42,081 nt of DNA from Megalodesulfovibrio gigas DSM 1382 = ATCC 19364 (GTDB lineage: Bacteria > Desulfobacterota > Desulfovibrionia > Desulfovibrionales > Desulfovibrionaceae). Below the pieces are notes generated by a model, which made no database searches, was not told the origin of the DNA, and worked only from the letters and a program-made list of their open reading frames with translations. Of this stretch, positions 24,711 through 32,905 are shown one piece after another (within the stretch, counting starts at the first letter, position 1; every line of letters begins with the position of its first letter). Where the stretch lies: the NCBI RefSeq assembly GCF_000468495.1, contig NC_022444.1, positions 1,135,258 to 1,177,338 on the forward strand, in the 5' to 3' direction. A program made the translations under genes and the position numbers.

Positions 24711-25889
24711 CTACGCGCTCGCCGCAGCGGCGAGGATCTCGCAGATGCGGTCCTGGTCCGCCTCGGTCAAGGTCGTTCCGGACGGCAGGGCCAGGCCGCG
24801 GGCAAACAGGTCGTCTGCCACGTCGCCGCCTTCCACCAACCCCGCCCCGGCCAGCTCGGTCAGGGCCGGCTGGCGATGCAGCGGCGTCCACAGGGCGCGG
24901 GCCTCGATGTTCTCGCGCTCCAGGGCCAGGCGCACGGCCTCGCGGCGGGCGTGCCCGCGGGCCGAGCCGGGATCGTCGAAGACGATGCACGTCAGCCAGT
25001 GGTTGGACGTGCCCCAGGCCGGATCCGGCTCGGGCAAAAAGGAGATCCCCGCCACCCCGGCCAACCGCTCCCGGTAGCCCTCCAGCACGCGCCGCTTCTG
25101 CTCCAGCCGCTGCGGCAGGGCCTCCAGCTGCGCCCGGCCCAGGGCGGCCAGCAGGTTGCTCAGGCGGTAGCTGTAGCCCAGGAAGGAATGGGTGAAGAAC
25201 GGGCCGGGGTCCCGGGCCATAGTGGCCAGGGCCAGGGCCTTTTCGGCATCCTCCGGACGGGCGCAGCAGAGCATGCCGCCGCCGGAGGTGGTGATGAGCT
25301 TGTTGCCGTTGAAGGAAAGAATGCCGAAGTCGCCCAGGGTGCCGGTGTGGCGGCCCAGGGCCGTGGCGGCCAGGGACTCGGCAGCGTCCTCGATGAGCGC
25401 CAGCCCGAAGCGGCGGGCGAGGTCCAGGAACCGATCCATGCGCGCGGGCCGGCCATAGCCGTGCACCACCACCAAGGCCTTGGCCGGGCGGCCCTCCCGC
25501 TGCAGGCGGACCAGGGCGGCTTCGGCGCGATCGGGATCCATGTTCCAGGTGGCGTATTCGGCGTCCACGGCGCAGATCTGCGCCCCCAGCTGCACCACGG
25601 GCGCGGCCGAGGCGATGAAGGCGAAGTCCGGACAAAGCACCACGTCCCCTGCGCCCACCCCGGCCAACACCAGGGCCAGATGCAGGGCCGCAGCGCCGGA
25701 GTTCAGGGCCACCAGCCGCCGGCCGGTGGTGGGAAGCGCGGGAAGCGCCAGCAGCCGGCCGATCTCGGCCTCAAAGGCGTCCAGATCCGGCCCCACGGGG
25801 GCGAGATAGTTGCTCTCCAGGGCCTGCTGCAAAAACGCCAGCTCCGTGCCCGCACGGTGCGGCGGAGAAAGAAAAATCCGGTCTGCCAT
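24711..25889 (-). CDS. pglE: DegT/DnrJ-family PLP aminotransferase, PglE-like
   Basis: A 392-residue aminotransferase of the sugar-modifying family. It has the cofactor-binding IEDAAES (Asp168), the PLP lysine in SFNGNKLITTSGGG (Lys197) and the N-terminal substrate loop SPPHRAGTE. It would aminate the 4-keto sugar made by PglF. I chose ATG 25889; an in-frame TTG at 25904 is less likely. TTGGAGA lies 11 nt upstream. It sits between the acetyltransferase and dehydratase genes of the same pathway. Confidence 0.9.
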   Translation of the reverse strand: MADRIFLSPPHRAGTELAFLQQALESNYLAPVGPDLDAFEAEIGRLLALPALPTTGRRLVALNSGAAALHLALVLAGVGAGDVVLCPDFAFIASAAPVVQLGAQICAVDAEYATWNMDPDRAEAALVRLQREGRPAKALVVVHGYGRPARMDRFLDLARRFGLALIEDAAESLAATALGRHTGTLGDFGILSFNGNKLITTSGGGMLCCARPEDAEKALALATMARDPGPFFTHSFLGYSYRLSNLLAALGRAQLEALPQRLEQKRRVLEGYRERLAGVAGISFLPEPDPAWGTSNHWLTCIVFDDPGSARGHARREAVRLALERENIEARALWTPLHRQPALTELAGAGLVEGGDVADDLFARGLALPSGTTLTEADQDRICEILAAAASA

Positions 25890-25966
25890 GGGGCGCGTCT
25901 CCAACAGATTGCGGTTACGAATACACGTCTCTGGAAAGGGAGTTCTTCCCCCGAAAATTCTTTACC

Positions 25967-26620
25967 CTACCCCACATCCCGCGGCGGCAGCTTGCGCACC
26001 ACCACGGCCGGCACGCCCAGGGCCAGGCTGTCCGGCGGGATATCCTTGACCACGGCCGCGCCCGCGCCCACCACGCACTGTTCGCCCACGCGCATCTCCT
26101 GGATCACGCAGCTGCCGATGCCCAGGTGGGTGCAGTCCCCCACCTGCACGCCGCCAGCCAGGCGCACGCCCGGGGAGCAGTGCACGCCGTCGCCCAGCAC
26201 GCAGTCATGATCCACGCTGGCGGCGGTGTTGACGATGCAGCTGCAGCCCAGAATGGCCCCCGGCTGGACCACGGCCATGGCGAACACCACCGTGCCCGCG
26301 CCCAGTGTGGCATGGGGGGAGACCCAGGCCCGCGGGTGCACCACCGTGGGCACGGTGTAGCCTTGGGAAAGCAGATCCAGCGTCAGGGCCAGACGGCGGT
26401 GATTGTCGCCAAGGGCCGGCAGCACGGCCACTTCCGGGCCGGGAGGGGGCAGGGCGTCCTCGCCGCCGAGCACGAGCGCCCCCATGATCTGCGTGCCGTG
26501 CAGGGTGGCGTTGCCATCCAGAAACAGACACGCCTTGAAGGCGCCGCAGGCCTGGGCCGTTTCCAGCACCACGCGGCCGTGGCCGCCTGCGCCGAGGATG
26601 TAGCACATGGGGAGATTCAT
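25967..26620 (-). CDS. pglD: Sugar O/N-acetyltransferase, PglD/NeuD type (left-handed beta-helix)
   Basis: A 217-residue protein. An N-terminal Rossmann-like part (YILGAGGHGRVVLE, about 6-19) is followed by hexapeptide repeats of a left-handed beta-helix from about 95, with the catalytic-type His in SVDHDCVLGDGVH. PglD acetylates the C4 amine of the UDP-sugar. ATG 26620 overlaps the stop of pglC as ATGA, a clear coupling signal. The 77-nt gap to pglE holds nothing recognisable. Confidence 0.9.
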   Translation of the reverse strand: MNLPMCYILGAGGHGRVVLETAQACGAFKACLFLDGNATLHGTQIMGALVLGGEDALPPPGPEVAVLPALGDNHRRLALTLDLLSQGYTVPTVVHPRAWVSPHATLGAGTVVFAMAVVQPGAILGCSCIVNTAASVDHDCVLGDGVHCSPGVRLAGGVQVGDCTHLGIGSCVIQEMRVGEQCVVGAGAAVVKDIPPDSLALGVPAVVVRKLPPRDVG

Positions 26621-27231
26621 TGCTGCTGATCGCTTCCTTGAAACGGCGCACGGGTGGCATGACCGGGCTGGCAGACATTGCGGCGCGCCAGCACCAGACA
26701 AATCGTCCGCCAAAGGATGGAGATATCCAACAAAAAGGCACAATTGTCCACATATTCCACGTCCAGGCGGAACTGCTCCTCCCAGGTGCAGGCGTTGCGG
26801 CCCGAGACCTGCGCCAGGCCCGTGATGCCCGGCCGCACCAGATGCCGGCGGCGTTGTGCGGCATTGTATTTGTCCAGATATTCCATAAGCAGGGGCCGCG
26901 GACCCACCAGGCTCATGGTTCCGTTGAGCACCAGGAGCAGTTCGGGCAGTTCGTCCAGGCTGGTGGCCCGCAGCCAGCGGCCCAGGGCGGTGAGCCGCTC
27001 GGCATCGCTGCCGGGGCCGTCGCGCATGGTGCGGAACTTCACCAGCTCGAAGGGTGCGCCCAGGAGGCCGGGGCGCTGCTGCCGGAACAGCACCGGCCGG
27101 CCCAGCCCCACGCGCACCGCCGCGGCCGTGGCCAGCATCAGGGGCAGCCACAGGGGGGCAAGGGCGAGGGTCAGGGCGAGGTCCAGGGGGCGTTTCCACC
27201 AGGGCAGGCGCGGGGATTCGGCGGCGGGCAT
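26617..27231 (-). CDS. pglC: Undecaprenyl-phosphate phosphoglycosyl transferase, PglC type
   Basis: A 204-residue monotopic sugar transferase. The N-terminal re-entrant membrane helix (about 14-40) is followed by FRQQRPGLLG, KFRTM, the catalytic Asp93-Glu94 in SLDELPEL, SLVGPRPLL, VRPGITGLAQVSGRN and a closing GHATRAPFQG. It would transfer phospho-diNAc-bacillosamine to undecaprenyl phosphate, starting a lipid-linked glycan. I chose ATG 27231, which matches PglC length; an upstream GTG at 27276 is possible. It is the first gene of the pgl operon, divergent from the universal stress gene. Desulfovibrio species are known to contain PglB-type oligosaccharyltransferases, which suits this set, but none is in this window. 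Confidence 0.9.
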   Translation of the reverse strand: MPAAESPRLPWWKRPLDLALTLALAPLWLPLMLATAAAVRVGLGRPVLFRQQRPGLLGAPFELVKFRTMRDGPGSDAERLTALGRWLRATSLDELPELLLVLNGTMSLVGPRPLLMEYLDKYNAAQRRRHLVRPGITGLAQVSGRNACTWEEQFRLDVEYVDNCAFLLDISILWRTICLVLARRNVCQPGHATRAPFQGSDQQQ

Positions 27232-27315
27232 GCCCCGGCATAGCCCCTTTCCTGCAGGGGGGCAATGGCTGGGCACGGGGGATTTTTTGCCGAAGTTGCC
27301 GCGCGGGTTCCCGGC

Positions 27316-27343
27316 TTGTCTTTTTGCGGCGGCGTGTTATTGT
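27316..27343 (+). promoter_or_regulatory. Candidate sigma70 promoter of the universal stress protein gene
   Basis: TTGTCT (27316-27321) and TATTGT (27338-27343) are 16 nt apart, about 60 nt upstream of ATG 27401. The opposite strand of this divergent gap has TACAAT overlapping the same -10 and could serve pglC. Moderate match only. Confidence 0.35.
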
Positions 27344-27400
27344 ACCGTACCGTCTGCACCCTATCTGCCGTTCACCCAGAACGTGTCAAGGAGCTTTGTC

Positions 27401-27850
27401 ATGGACCCAAAGACCATACTCTGGCCCACGGACCTGAGCAGCGAATCCATTGCCTCCGCCCCGAAGGTGATGGCGCTTTCGCAGCAATACAACGCTGCTG
27501 TGGTGATGCTGTATGTTGCGGTGGACCTGTGCAGCTATTTCCCCGCCTACGGCAACTTCCCCTCCAATGAGGTGGTGGACCACTTCCGCCTGTGGGAAAT
27601 CAAGCACGCCCGCGCACTGATGGAAGACGTGTGCGAAAAGGATTTCAAGGCCTGCCCGCATCTGGAGCTGGAGCTGGCCAACGGTGATCCTGTGGAGGAG
27701 ATTTTCAAGATGGCTGCCCGGAAGAATGCGGATCTCATTGTCATGACCGCCACGCACGGCCGCCATGGCAAGGACGGCCCTGGCCTGGGCCACGTGGCCG
27801 AAGCCGTGGCCACCCGGGGCGCACTGCCCGTGCTGTTTGTGACGCCGTAA
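27401..27850 (+). CDS. Universal stress protein (UspA family)
   Basis: A 149-residue single-domain Usp. The start KTILWPTDLSSES has the ATP-binding Asp, and the C-terminal region has TATHGRHGKDGPGLGHVAEAV, a form of the family's G-2X-G-9X-G nucleotide loop, then LPVLFVTP. AAGGAG lies 8 nt upstream of ATG. It is a lone gene, divergent from pglC and convergent with livF. Role in stress or energy limitation is by family only. Confidence 0.92.
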   Translation: MDPKTILWPTDLSSESIASAPKVMALSQQYNAAVVMLYVAVDLCSYFPAYGNFPSNEVVDHFRLWEIKHARALMEDVCEKDFKACPHLELELANGDPVEEIFKMAARKNADLIVMTATHGRHGKDGPGLGHVAEAVATRGALPVLFVTP

Positions 27851-27872
27851 GCCCGCGCGGCTGGTTCGCGTG

Positions 27873-27902
27873 TTCGGGGGGACCAGTGCCGGTTCCCCCG
27901 AA
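27873..27902. terminator. Hairpin between convergent usp and livF genes
   Basis: TTCGGGGGGACC (27873-27884) pairs with GGTTCCCCCGAA (27891-27902), 12 bp with one G-T wobble and loop AGTGCC. It lies between two convergent stop codons, so it can end transcripts from both sides. No T-run follows on either strand, so termination efficiency is uncertain. Confidence 0.55.
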
Positions 27903-27928
27903 CGCGGCCACCCGTGCAAAGACGCGCG

Positions 27929-28657
27929 CTATTCGCCCAGGTAGGCTTTTCGGATTTCCGGATTGTGCAGCAGGGTCTTAGCATCGTCCTCCAGCACCAC
28001 GCGGCCGGTCTCCAGCACGTAGCCGCGGTGGGCCATCTGCAGGGCGATGTTGGCGTTCTGCTCCACCAGCAGGATGGTCATGCCGCGTTCGGCGTTCACC
28101 GTGCGGATAATCTGGAAGATGTGCTTGGCGAACAGGGGCGAGAGGCCCAGGGACGGTTCGTCCAGCAGCAGCAGCGTGGGCCGGCCCATAAGCGCCCGGG
28201 CGATGGCCAGCATCTGCTGTTCCCCGCCGGAGAGGGTGCCGCCGTGCTGGTGGGCGCGTTCCTTGAGCTTGGGGAACAGGTCGAAGACCATGTTTTGATC
28301 GTCCCGGATGCCGGCGGCGTCCTTGCGCAGGTAGGCCCCCATCTCCAGGTTCTCCAGCACGGTAAGGCGCGGGAAGATGCGCCGGCCTTCGGGCACCTGC
28401 ACGAGTCCGCGCTTGGGCAGGGCATGCGCCGGCACGCCGCGGATGGGGCTGCCATCATACGTGATGCTGCCTGCCGAGGCCTTGACCACGCCGCAAATGG
28501 TCATCAGTGTGGTGGATTTGCCGGCCCCGTTGGCCCCGATGATGGTCACGATCTCGCCGGCGTAAATCTTGAGAGACACGTCCTTGAGGGCCTGAATGCG
28601 GCCGTAGCAGGCGTCCACGTTCGCCAGTTCCAGCAGGGGGGCGCGTTCGTGCATCAT
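27929..28657 (-). CDS. livF: Branched-chain amino-acid ABC transporter ATPase LivF
   Basis: A 242-residue ABC ATPase with Walker A GANGAGKST, LSGGEQQMLAIARAL signature, Walker B LLLLDEPSLGL and the LivF-type switch VEQNANIALQMAHRGYVLE. It powers uptake with LivG. GGGGAGG lies 7 nt before ATG 28657, and the start overlaps the livM stop as ATGA. Last gene of the transporter operon. Confidence 0.95.
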   Translation of the reverse strand: MMHERAPLLELANVDACYGRIQALKDVSLKIYAGEIVTIIGANGAGKSTTLMTICGVVKASAGSITYDGSPIRGVPAHALPKRGLVQVPEGRRIFPRLTVLENLEMGAYLRKDAAGIRDDQNMVFDLFPKLKERAHQHGGTLSGGEQQMLAIARALMGRPTLLLLDEPSLGLSPLFAKHIFQIIRTVNAERGMTILLVEQNANIALQMAHRGYVLETGRVVLEDDAKTLLHNPEIRKAYLGE

Positions 28658-29880
28658 GCCTCGTCCTCCCCGCGCTTGCCCATGCGCATGGCCGGGATGA
28701 GCCCCTGGGGCCGCACGAGCATCATCACGGCCATGGCGCCGCCGAACACCAGCATGCGGTATTGCTCGAACTCCCGGAAGACCTCGGGCAGGGCGATGAG
28801 CGCCAGGGCTCCCAGCACAATGCCCGGGATGGAACCCAGCCCGCCCAGCACCACCATGGCCAGCACCAGGGCCGATTCGATGAACGAAAAACTATTGGGC
28901 GCCACGGACTTCATACGCGCGGCAAAGAAGGCCCCGGCCAGGCCGCCAAAGGTGGCCCCCATGGCATAGGCCAGCAGCTTGAAGCGAAAGGTGTTCACGC
29001 CCATGAGCTCGGCGGCGGTCTCATCCTCGCGGATGGCTTCCCAGGCCCGGCCAATGCGCGAAAAATTCAGGTGCCGCACGGCAATCACCGTCCCCACAGC
29101 CAGCACCAGCACCACATAGTACATCTGATCCAGCTTGCGCAGCAGGACATGTTCCAGGGAGATGCCGCCGTCAAACACCACGGTGTAGAAGCCCGGCGGC
29201 GGGATGCTGATGATGCCGTTGGGGCCGTTGGTCAGACTCATCCAGTTGTTGATGATGATGCGGATGATCTCCCCGAACCCCAGGGTGACGATGGCCAGAT
29301 AGTCCCCGCGCATGCGCAGGGTCGGATACCCGATGCAGGCCCCGGCCACGGCAGCCAACACCGCGGCAATAGGCAGGCAGATCCAGAAGGACACGCCAAA
29401 CTGCGTGGCCAGGATGGCGTAGGTGTACGCGCCCACGCCGTAAAAGGCGATGTAGCCCAGATCCAGCAGGCCGCACAGTCCCACCACCACATTCAGGCCC
29501 AGGCCCAGACAGACGTACACCAGCACGTTCACGGCCACATCCACGCCGTAGCGGCCCACCAGTTGCGGGTACGCCGCCAGACCGGCCAGCAGCAGCGTGA
29601 TCCACACGAAGGTCGGCACACGGGAGACGGCCGTTGCCGCGCCGGCCCGGGCCGAGTCCGCCGCCCGGCGGAGTCCGGCCGCCGCAGGCAGATGCGAGAG
29701 GGACACCAGCCCCACAATGCCCACCGCAGCCAGGGCCACCGGCTTGAGCACGTTCCACGTGGTCTGGAAGGTCAACCCGTCCGGGGTGATGCCCAGCAGC
29801 GGGAACAGCAGCAGGGCAAACCAGCCCAGGCCCACGGCCAGGCCCAGCCACAGGCGCGCGTGCTTAGACCCGAGCGTCAT
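28654..29880 (-). CDS. livM: Branched-chain amino-acid ABC transporter permease LivM
   Basis: A 408-residue permease with about ten membrane helices and the LivM motif LNVVVGLCGLLDLGYIAFYGVGAY followed by the cytoplasmic EAIREDETAAELMG loop. The N-terminal 120 residues form an extra hydrophobic extension before the core permease. GGGAGAG lies 7 nt upstream of ATG 29880, and the start overlaps the end of livH by 17 nt. Confidence 0.95.
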   Translation of the reverse strand: MTLGSKHARLWLGLAVGLGWFALLLFPLLGITPDGLTFQTTWNVLKPVALAAVGIVGLVSLSHLPAAAGLRRAADSARAGAATAVSRVPTFVWITLLLAGLAAYPQLVGRYGVDVAVNVLVYVCLGLGLNVVVGLCGLLDLGYIAFYGVGAYTYAILATQFGVSFWICLPIAAVLAAVAGACIGYPTLRMRGDYLAIVTLGFGEIIRIIINNWMSLTNGPNGIISIPPPGFYTVVFDGGISLEHVLLRKLDQMYYVVLVLAVGTVIAVRHLNFSRIGRAWEAIREDETAAELMGVNTFRFKLLAYAMGATFGGLAGAFFAARMKSVAPNSFSFIESALVLAMVVLGGLGSIPGIVLGALALIALPEVFREFEQYRMLVFGGAMAVMMLVRPQGLIPAMRMGKRGEDEA

Positions 29881-30781
29881 TGACGTTCTCTCCCATGATG
29901 CCCGTGGGGCGGAAGTACAGCACGGCGATGAGGATGATGAAGGCAAAGACGTCCTTGTACTCCCCGCCGTGCGGGATGTAGGCCGCGGCCATAATCTCCA
30001 CCATGGCGATGAGGAACCCGCCCAGCATGGCCCCGTACAGGTTGCCAATGCCGCCCAGCACGGCCGCGGAAAAGGCCTTGATGCCGGGGACAAAGCCCAT
30101 GTCGTAGCGCACCGAACCGTAGTACAGGCCCACCAGGATGCCCGCCGCCGCCGCCAGGGCCGCGCCGATGGCGAAGGTGACGCTGATGATGCGGTTGGCG
30201 TCGATGCCGGTCAGCGCGCTCATGGTCTTGTCCATGGAGGTGGCGCGCATGGCCTTGCCGAGCTTGGTTTTGAAGACCACGAAATTCAGGGTCAACAGCA
30301 GCGTGACGGTCAGGCCGAGGATCAATCCCTGCATGAGGCTGATGGTCACCGGCCCCAGGGTGATGGAACCATGGGTGAACTCGGTGGGATAGGCCTTGTC
30401 GTACACGCCCTGGGTCAGCATGAGCCCGTTCTGCAGAAAAATGCTCATCCCCAGGGCGGAGAGCAGCACCGAAAGCCGGGTGGAACTACGCAGGGGCTTG
30501 TAGGCCACCTTTTCCACGGCCATGGCCAGCATGGCGCAGTAGGCCATGGAGAGGCATAGCGCCACCCCCAGGCACAGCCAGGGGTGGGAGTCCATGTAGC
30601 CCTGGGAGGCCAGAAAGGAGAGCAGAATCACGCCCATGTAGCCCCCGGCGGCAAAGAACTCGCCGTGGGCAAAGTTGATGAGCTGGATGATGCCGTACAC
30701 CATGGTGTAGCCCAGCGCCACCAGGGCGTAGACGCCGCCGAGGGTCAGGCCATTGAGGAATTGCTGAAGAAAATAGTCCAT
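29864..30781 (-). CDS. livH: Branched-chain amino-acid ABC transporter permease LivH
   Basis: A 305-residue permease with about eight helices, the LivH start FLQQFLNGLTLGGVYALVALG and loop AMRATSMDKTMSALTGI. Its ribosome site is weak (CGGAACC). It follows the binding-protein gene after 99 nt that contain a strong hairpin (30822-30862). Confidence 0.95.
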   Translation of the reverse strand: MDYFLQQFLNGLTLGGVYALVALGYTMVYGIIQLINFAHGEFFAAGGYMGVILLSFLASQGYMDSHPWLCLGVALCLSMAYCAMLAMAVEKVAYKPLRSSTRLSVLLSALGMSIFLQNGLMLTQGVYDKAYPTEFTHGSITLGPVTISLMQGLILGLTVTLLLTLNFVVFKTKLGKAMRATSMDKTMSALTGIDANRIISVTFAIGAALAAAAGILVGLYYGSVRYDMGFVPGIKAFSAAVLGGIGNLYGAMLGGFLIAMVEIMAAAYIPHGGEYKDVFAFIILIAVLYFRPTGIMGENVNDARV

Positions 30782-30821
30782 GGTTCCGGCCGCAGGCTAA
30801 AGGAATATGCAGGGGCAAGAG

Positions 30822-30862
30822 GGGGGACGCGCTGCCCCGGGGCTCCCCGGACGGCGTCCCCC
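30822..30862 (-). repeat. Intercistronic stem-loop between livJ and livH
   Basis: GGGGGACGC (30822-30830) pairs with GCGTCCCCC (30854-30862), with a further GCCCCGGGGC palindrome in the loop. It lies between the binding-protein stop and the livH start, where such hairpins often stabilise the upstream mRNA or allow partial termination so that more binding protein is made. No T-run follows. Confidence 0.55.
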
Positions 30863-30880
30863 TCCGCAGAACGACTCTCC

Positions 30881-32005
30881 CTAGTAGGTCTTGCCGGTGG
30901 CAGGATCCCAATAGTTGATGAACTGGCCGCCCTTGACCTGGCGGATGATGTAGTTGGAGCCGGAGTCCCCGTTTTCGGTGAACTTGATCTTCTTGGTGGC
31001 GCCCTGGAAGTCCATCTTCAGGATTTCAGCGCGAACCTTGGCCGGGTCCGTGCTGCCGGCGGCCTTGATGGCGCTGAAGAGCACGGTGGCGGCGTCGTAG
31101 GCGTAGCCGGAGTAGGCGCCGGGCTTGCCGAATTCTTCGTAGGCAGCCAGGAACTTCTTGAAGGTGGGGGCGTCTTCGTCAATGAAGCCGAAGGTCAGGT
31201 ACACGCCTTCGGCGGCGTCCTTGGCCACTTCCATGAGCTGGGGATGGTACACGGCGTCCTGGGCCAGGATGGCGGCGTCGATGCCGGTGCGCTTGGCCTG
31301 GATGAGCATCAGGGCCCCGGAGGCGCTGTTCTGCAGGCTCATGTAGAAGACGTCGGGCTTGGCAGCCTTGATCTTGGTCAGCACGGCGCTGAAGTCCTTG
31401 TCGCCTTCGTTCACGTGGTCGCGGGCCACGGTGAGGCCGGCGGCTTCGGAGAGCTTGGCCACGTTGTCGGCCAGGCCCTGGGAATAGGTGGTCTTGTCGT
31501 CCACGATGAAGATGCTTTTGGCCTTCAGATTATTCTGGATGAACGCCATGGCGGCCTTGGACTGGTCGTCGTCGCGGCCGCAGATGCGCCACATGTGCTT
31601 GAGGCCACGCTCGGTGACTTTTTCGCTGGTGGAGCCGGGGGTCAGCATGGGGATGTCTTCCTCGGCCAGCACTTCGGATGCGGGAATGGTGGCGGAGGAG
31701 CAGTACGCGCCGACAACGCCCACCACTTTGGAGTTGATGAGCTTGTTGGCAGCGGCCACAGCCTGGCGGGGGTCGCAGGCGCTGTCTTCGGCCATGAGTT
31801 CGATCTTGTCGAAGCCCGGCAGGCCGCCTTCAGCAGTGACCACCTTGATGGCGGCGCGCACGCCGTTGGCAATATCGTTGCCGTCGGCGGCGTAGGGGCC
31901 GGTCAGGGGAGACAGGGAGCCAACCTTAAGGGTCTGAGCCCAGGCAAACTGCGCCGTGCCCAGGCAGAGGGCCAGCACCAGCACGACGAGACGGGAAATG
32001 CGCAT
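30881..32005 (-). CDS. livJ: Branched-chain amino-acid-type periplasmic binding protein (LivJ/LivK family)
   Basis: A 374-residue exported binding protein. A signal peptide of about 23 residues ends AWA before QTLKVGS. The mature start LSPLTGPYAADGNDIANGVRAAI and the Cys pair expected in this family are present, as is SGYAYDAATVLF. AGGAGG lies 9 nt upstream of ATG 32005; an ATG at 32014 is too close to it. The ligand may be leucine-type amino acids, an amide or urea. Confidence 0.92.
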   Translation of the reverse strand: MRISRLVVLVLALCLGTAQFAWAQTLKVGSLSPLTGPYAADGNDIANGVRAAIKVVTAEGGLPGFDKIELMAEDSACDPRQAVAAANKLINSKVVGVVGAYCSSATIPASEVLAEEDIPMLTPGSTSEKVTERGLKHMWRICGRDDDQSKAAMAFIQNNLKAKSIFIVDDKTTYSQGLADNVAKLSEAAGLTVARDHVNEGDKDFSAVLTKIKAAKPDVFYMSLQNSASGALMLIQAKRTGIDAAILAQDAVYHPQLMEVAKDAAEGVYLTFGFIDEDAPTFKKFLAAYEEFGKPGAYSGYAYDAATVLFSAIKAAGSTDPAKVRAEILKMDFQGATKKIKFTENGDSGSNYIIRQVKGGQFINYWDPATGKTY

Positions 32006-32070
32006 GGAACACATCCTCCTGAAAAGAAATGTTGAATCACACCATACGCCTGATCCGGTCGCCGTGTCGT

Positions 32071-32832
32071 TCAGACGGACGCTCCCAGATAGGCTTCTAC
32101 AACTCGCTGATCGCGCTGCACTTCCTCCGGAAGCCCGGCGCAGATGATCTCGCCGTGGTCCAGGACCACCACCCGATGGGAGAGGTTCATCACCACGCTC
32201 ATGTCGTGTTCCACCAGCAGCACGTTGATGCCCGTGGCGGCAATGCGGCGGATGGTCTCCATCAGGTCCTTGGACTCCGAGGGATTCAGCCCGGCGGCCG
32301 GCTCGTCCAGCAGCAGCGTCCGCGGCTCGCTGCCCAGGGCCCGGGCAATCTCCAGGCGGCGTTGCAGGCCGTAGGGCAGATTGCGGGCGACTTCGTCGGC
32401 GTACTGGTCCATGCCCACGAACGCCAGGGCGGCATGGGCCTTTTCCTCGATGCGGCGTTCCTCGCGGCGCTGACCGGGCAGGCGGAAGATGGCCCCGACC
32501 ACCCCGGCCGAAGCCCGGCAGTGCTGCGCCACCATCACGTTTTCCAATGCCGTCATCGCCGTGAACAGCCGGATATTCTGAAAGGTGCGGGCAATGCCCC
32601 GCGCCAGTCGCTGGAAGGGCCGCAGGTGCAGAATGCTCTGCCCATCGTAGCGCACGTCACCATCGGACGGCTTGTAGACGCCGGTGATGACGTTGAAGAT
32701 GGTCGTCTTGCCTGCGCCGTTGGGGCCGATGAGCCCGAGGATCTCCCCTTCCTGCAACGACAAATCAGCCCTGCTCAGGGCCTGAAGTCCGCCGAAGCGG
32801 ACACTGACGTCGTGGAGTTGCAGCAGTGCCAT
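32071..32832 (-). CDS. livG: Branched-chain amino-acid ABC transporter ATPase LivG
   Basis: A 253-residue ABC ATPase with Walker A GPNGAGKTT, the LivG hallmark ARTFQNIRLF, a PYGLQRRLEIARAL signature, Walker B LLLDEPAAGL and LVEHDMSVVM. It is the first gene of the operon, before the binding protein, an unusual position. There is no clear ribosome site for ATG 32832, and the nearest promoter-like sequence (32842-32871) would start the mRNA within a few nt of this codon. Confidence 0.93.
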   Translation of the reverse strand: MALLQLHDVSVRFGGLQALSRADLSLQEGEILGLIGPNGAGKTTIFNVITGVYKPSDGDVRYDGQSILHLRPFQRLARGIARTFQNIRLFTAMTALENVMVAQHCRASAGVVGAIFRLPGQRREERRIEEKAHAALAFVGMDQYADEVARNLPYGLQRRLEIARALGSEPRTLLLDEPAAGLNPSESKDLMETIRRIAATGINVLLVEHDMSVVMNLSHRVVVLDHGEIICAGLPEEVQRDQRVVEAYLGASV

Positions 32833-32841
32833 GGGACGCTG

Positions 32842-32871
32842 AACATACACAAACGTAACGAGAAAAAGCAA
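32842..32871 (-). promoter_or_regulatory. Candidate promoter of the liv operon with adjacent palindrome
   Basis: On the minus strand TTGCTT (32866-32871) and TATGTT (32842-32847) are 18 nt apart. Just upstream, TGACATTATTGTCA (32882-32895) is a 14-nt palindrome with 5-bp arms, a possible operator. Predicted start about 32835, giving an almost leaderless livG mRNA. Confidence 0.35.
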
Positions 32872-32905
32872 GCCGCCACAATGACATTATTGTCAATATC
32901 GCCAC

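Noticed and set aside
21933-26210. Very long + strand open frame (over 1400 codons) opposite fliR and the pgl genes
   Set aside because: Product is His/Gln/Gly-rich with no domain, as expected for the antisense of GC-rich genes; the minus strand carries clear families with ribosome sites.
27873-27902. Riboswitch or sRNA in the usp-livF gap
   Set aside because: The gap is 78 nt and holds one hairpin between two convergent stops, best explained as a shared transcript end.
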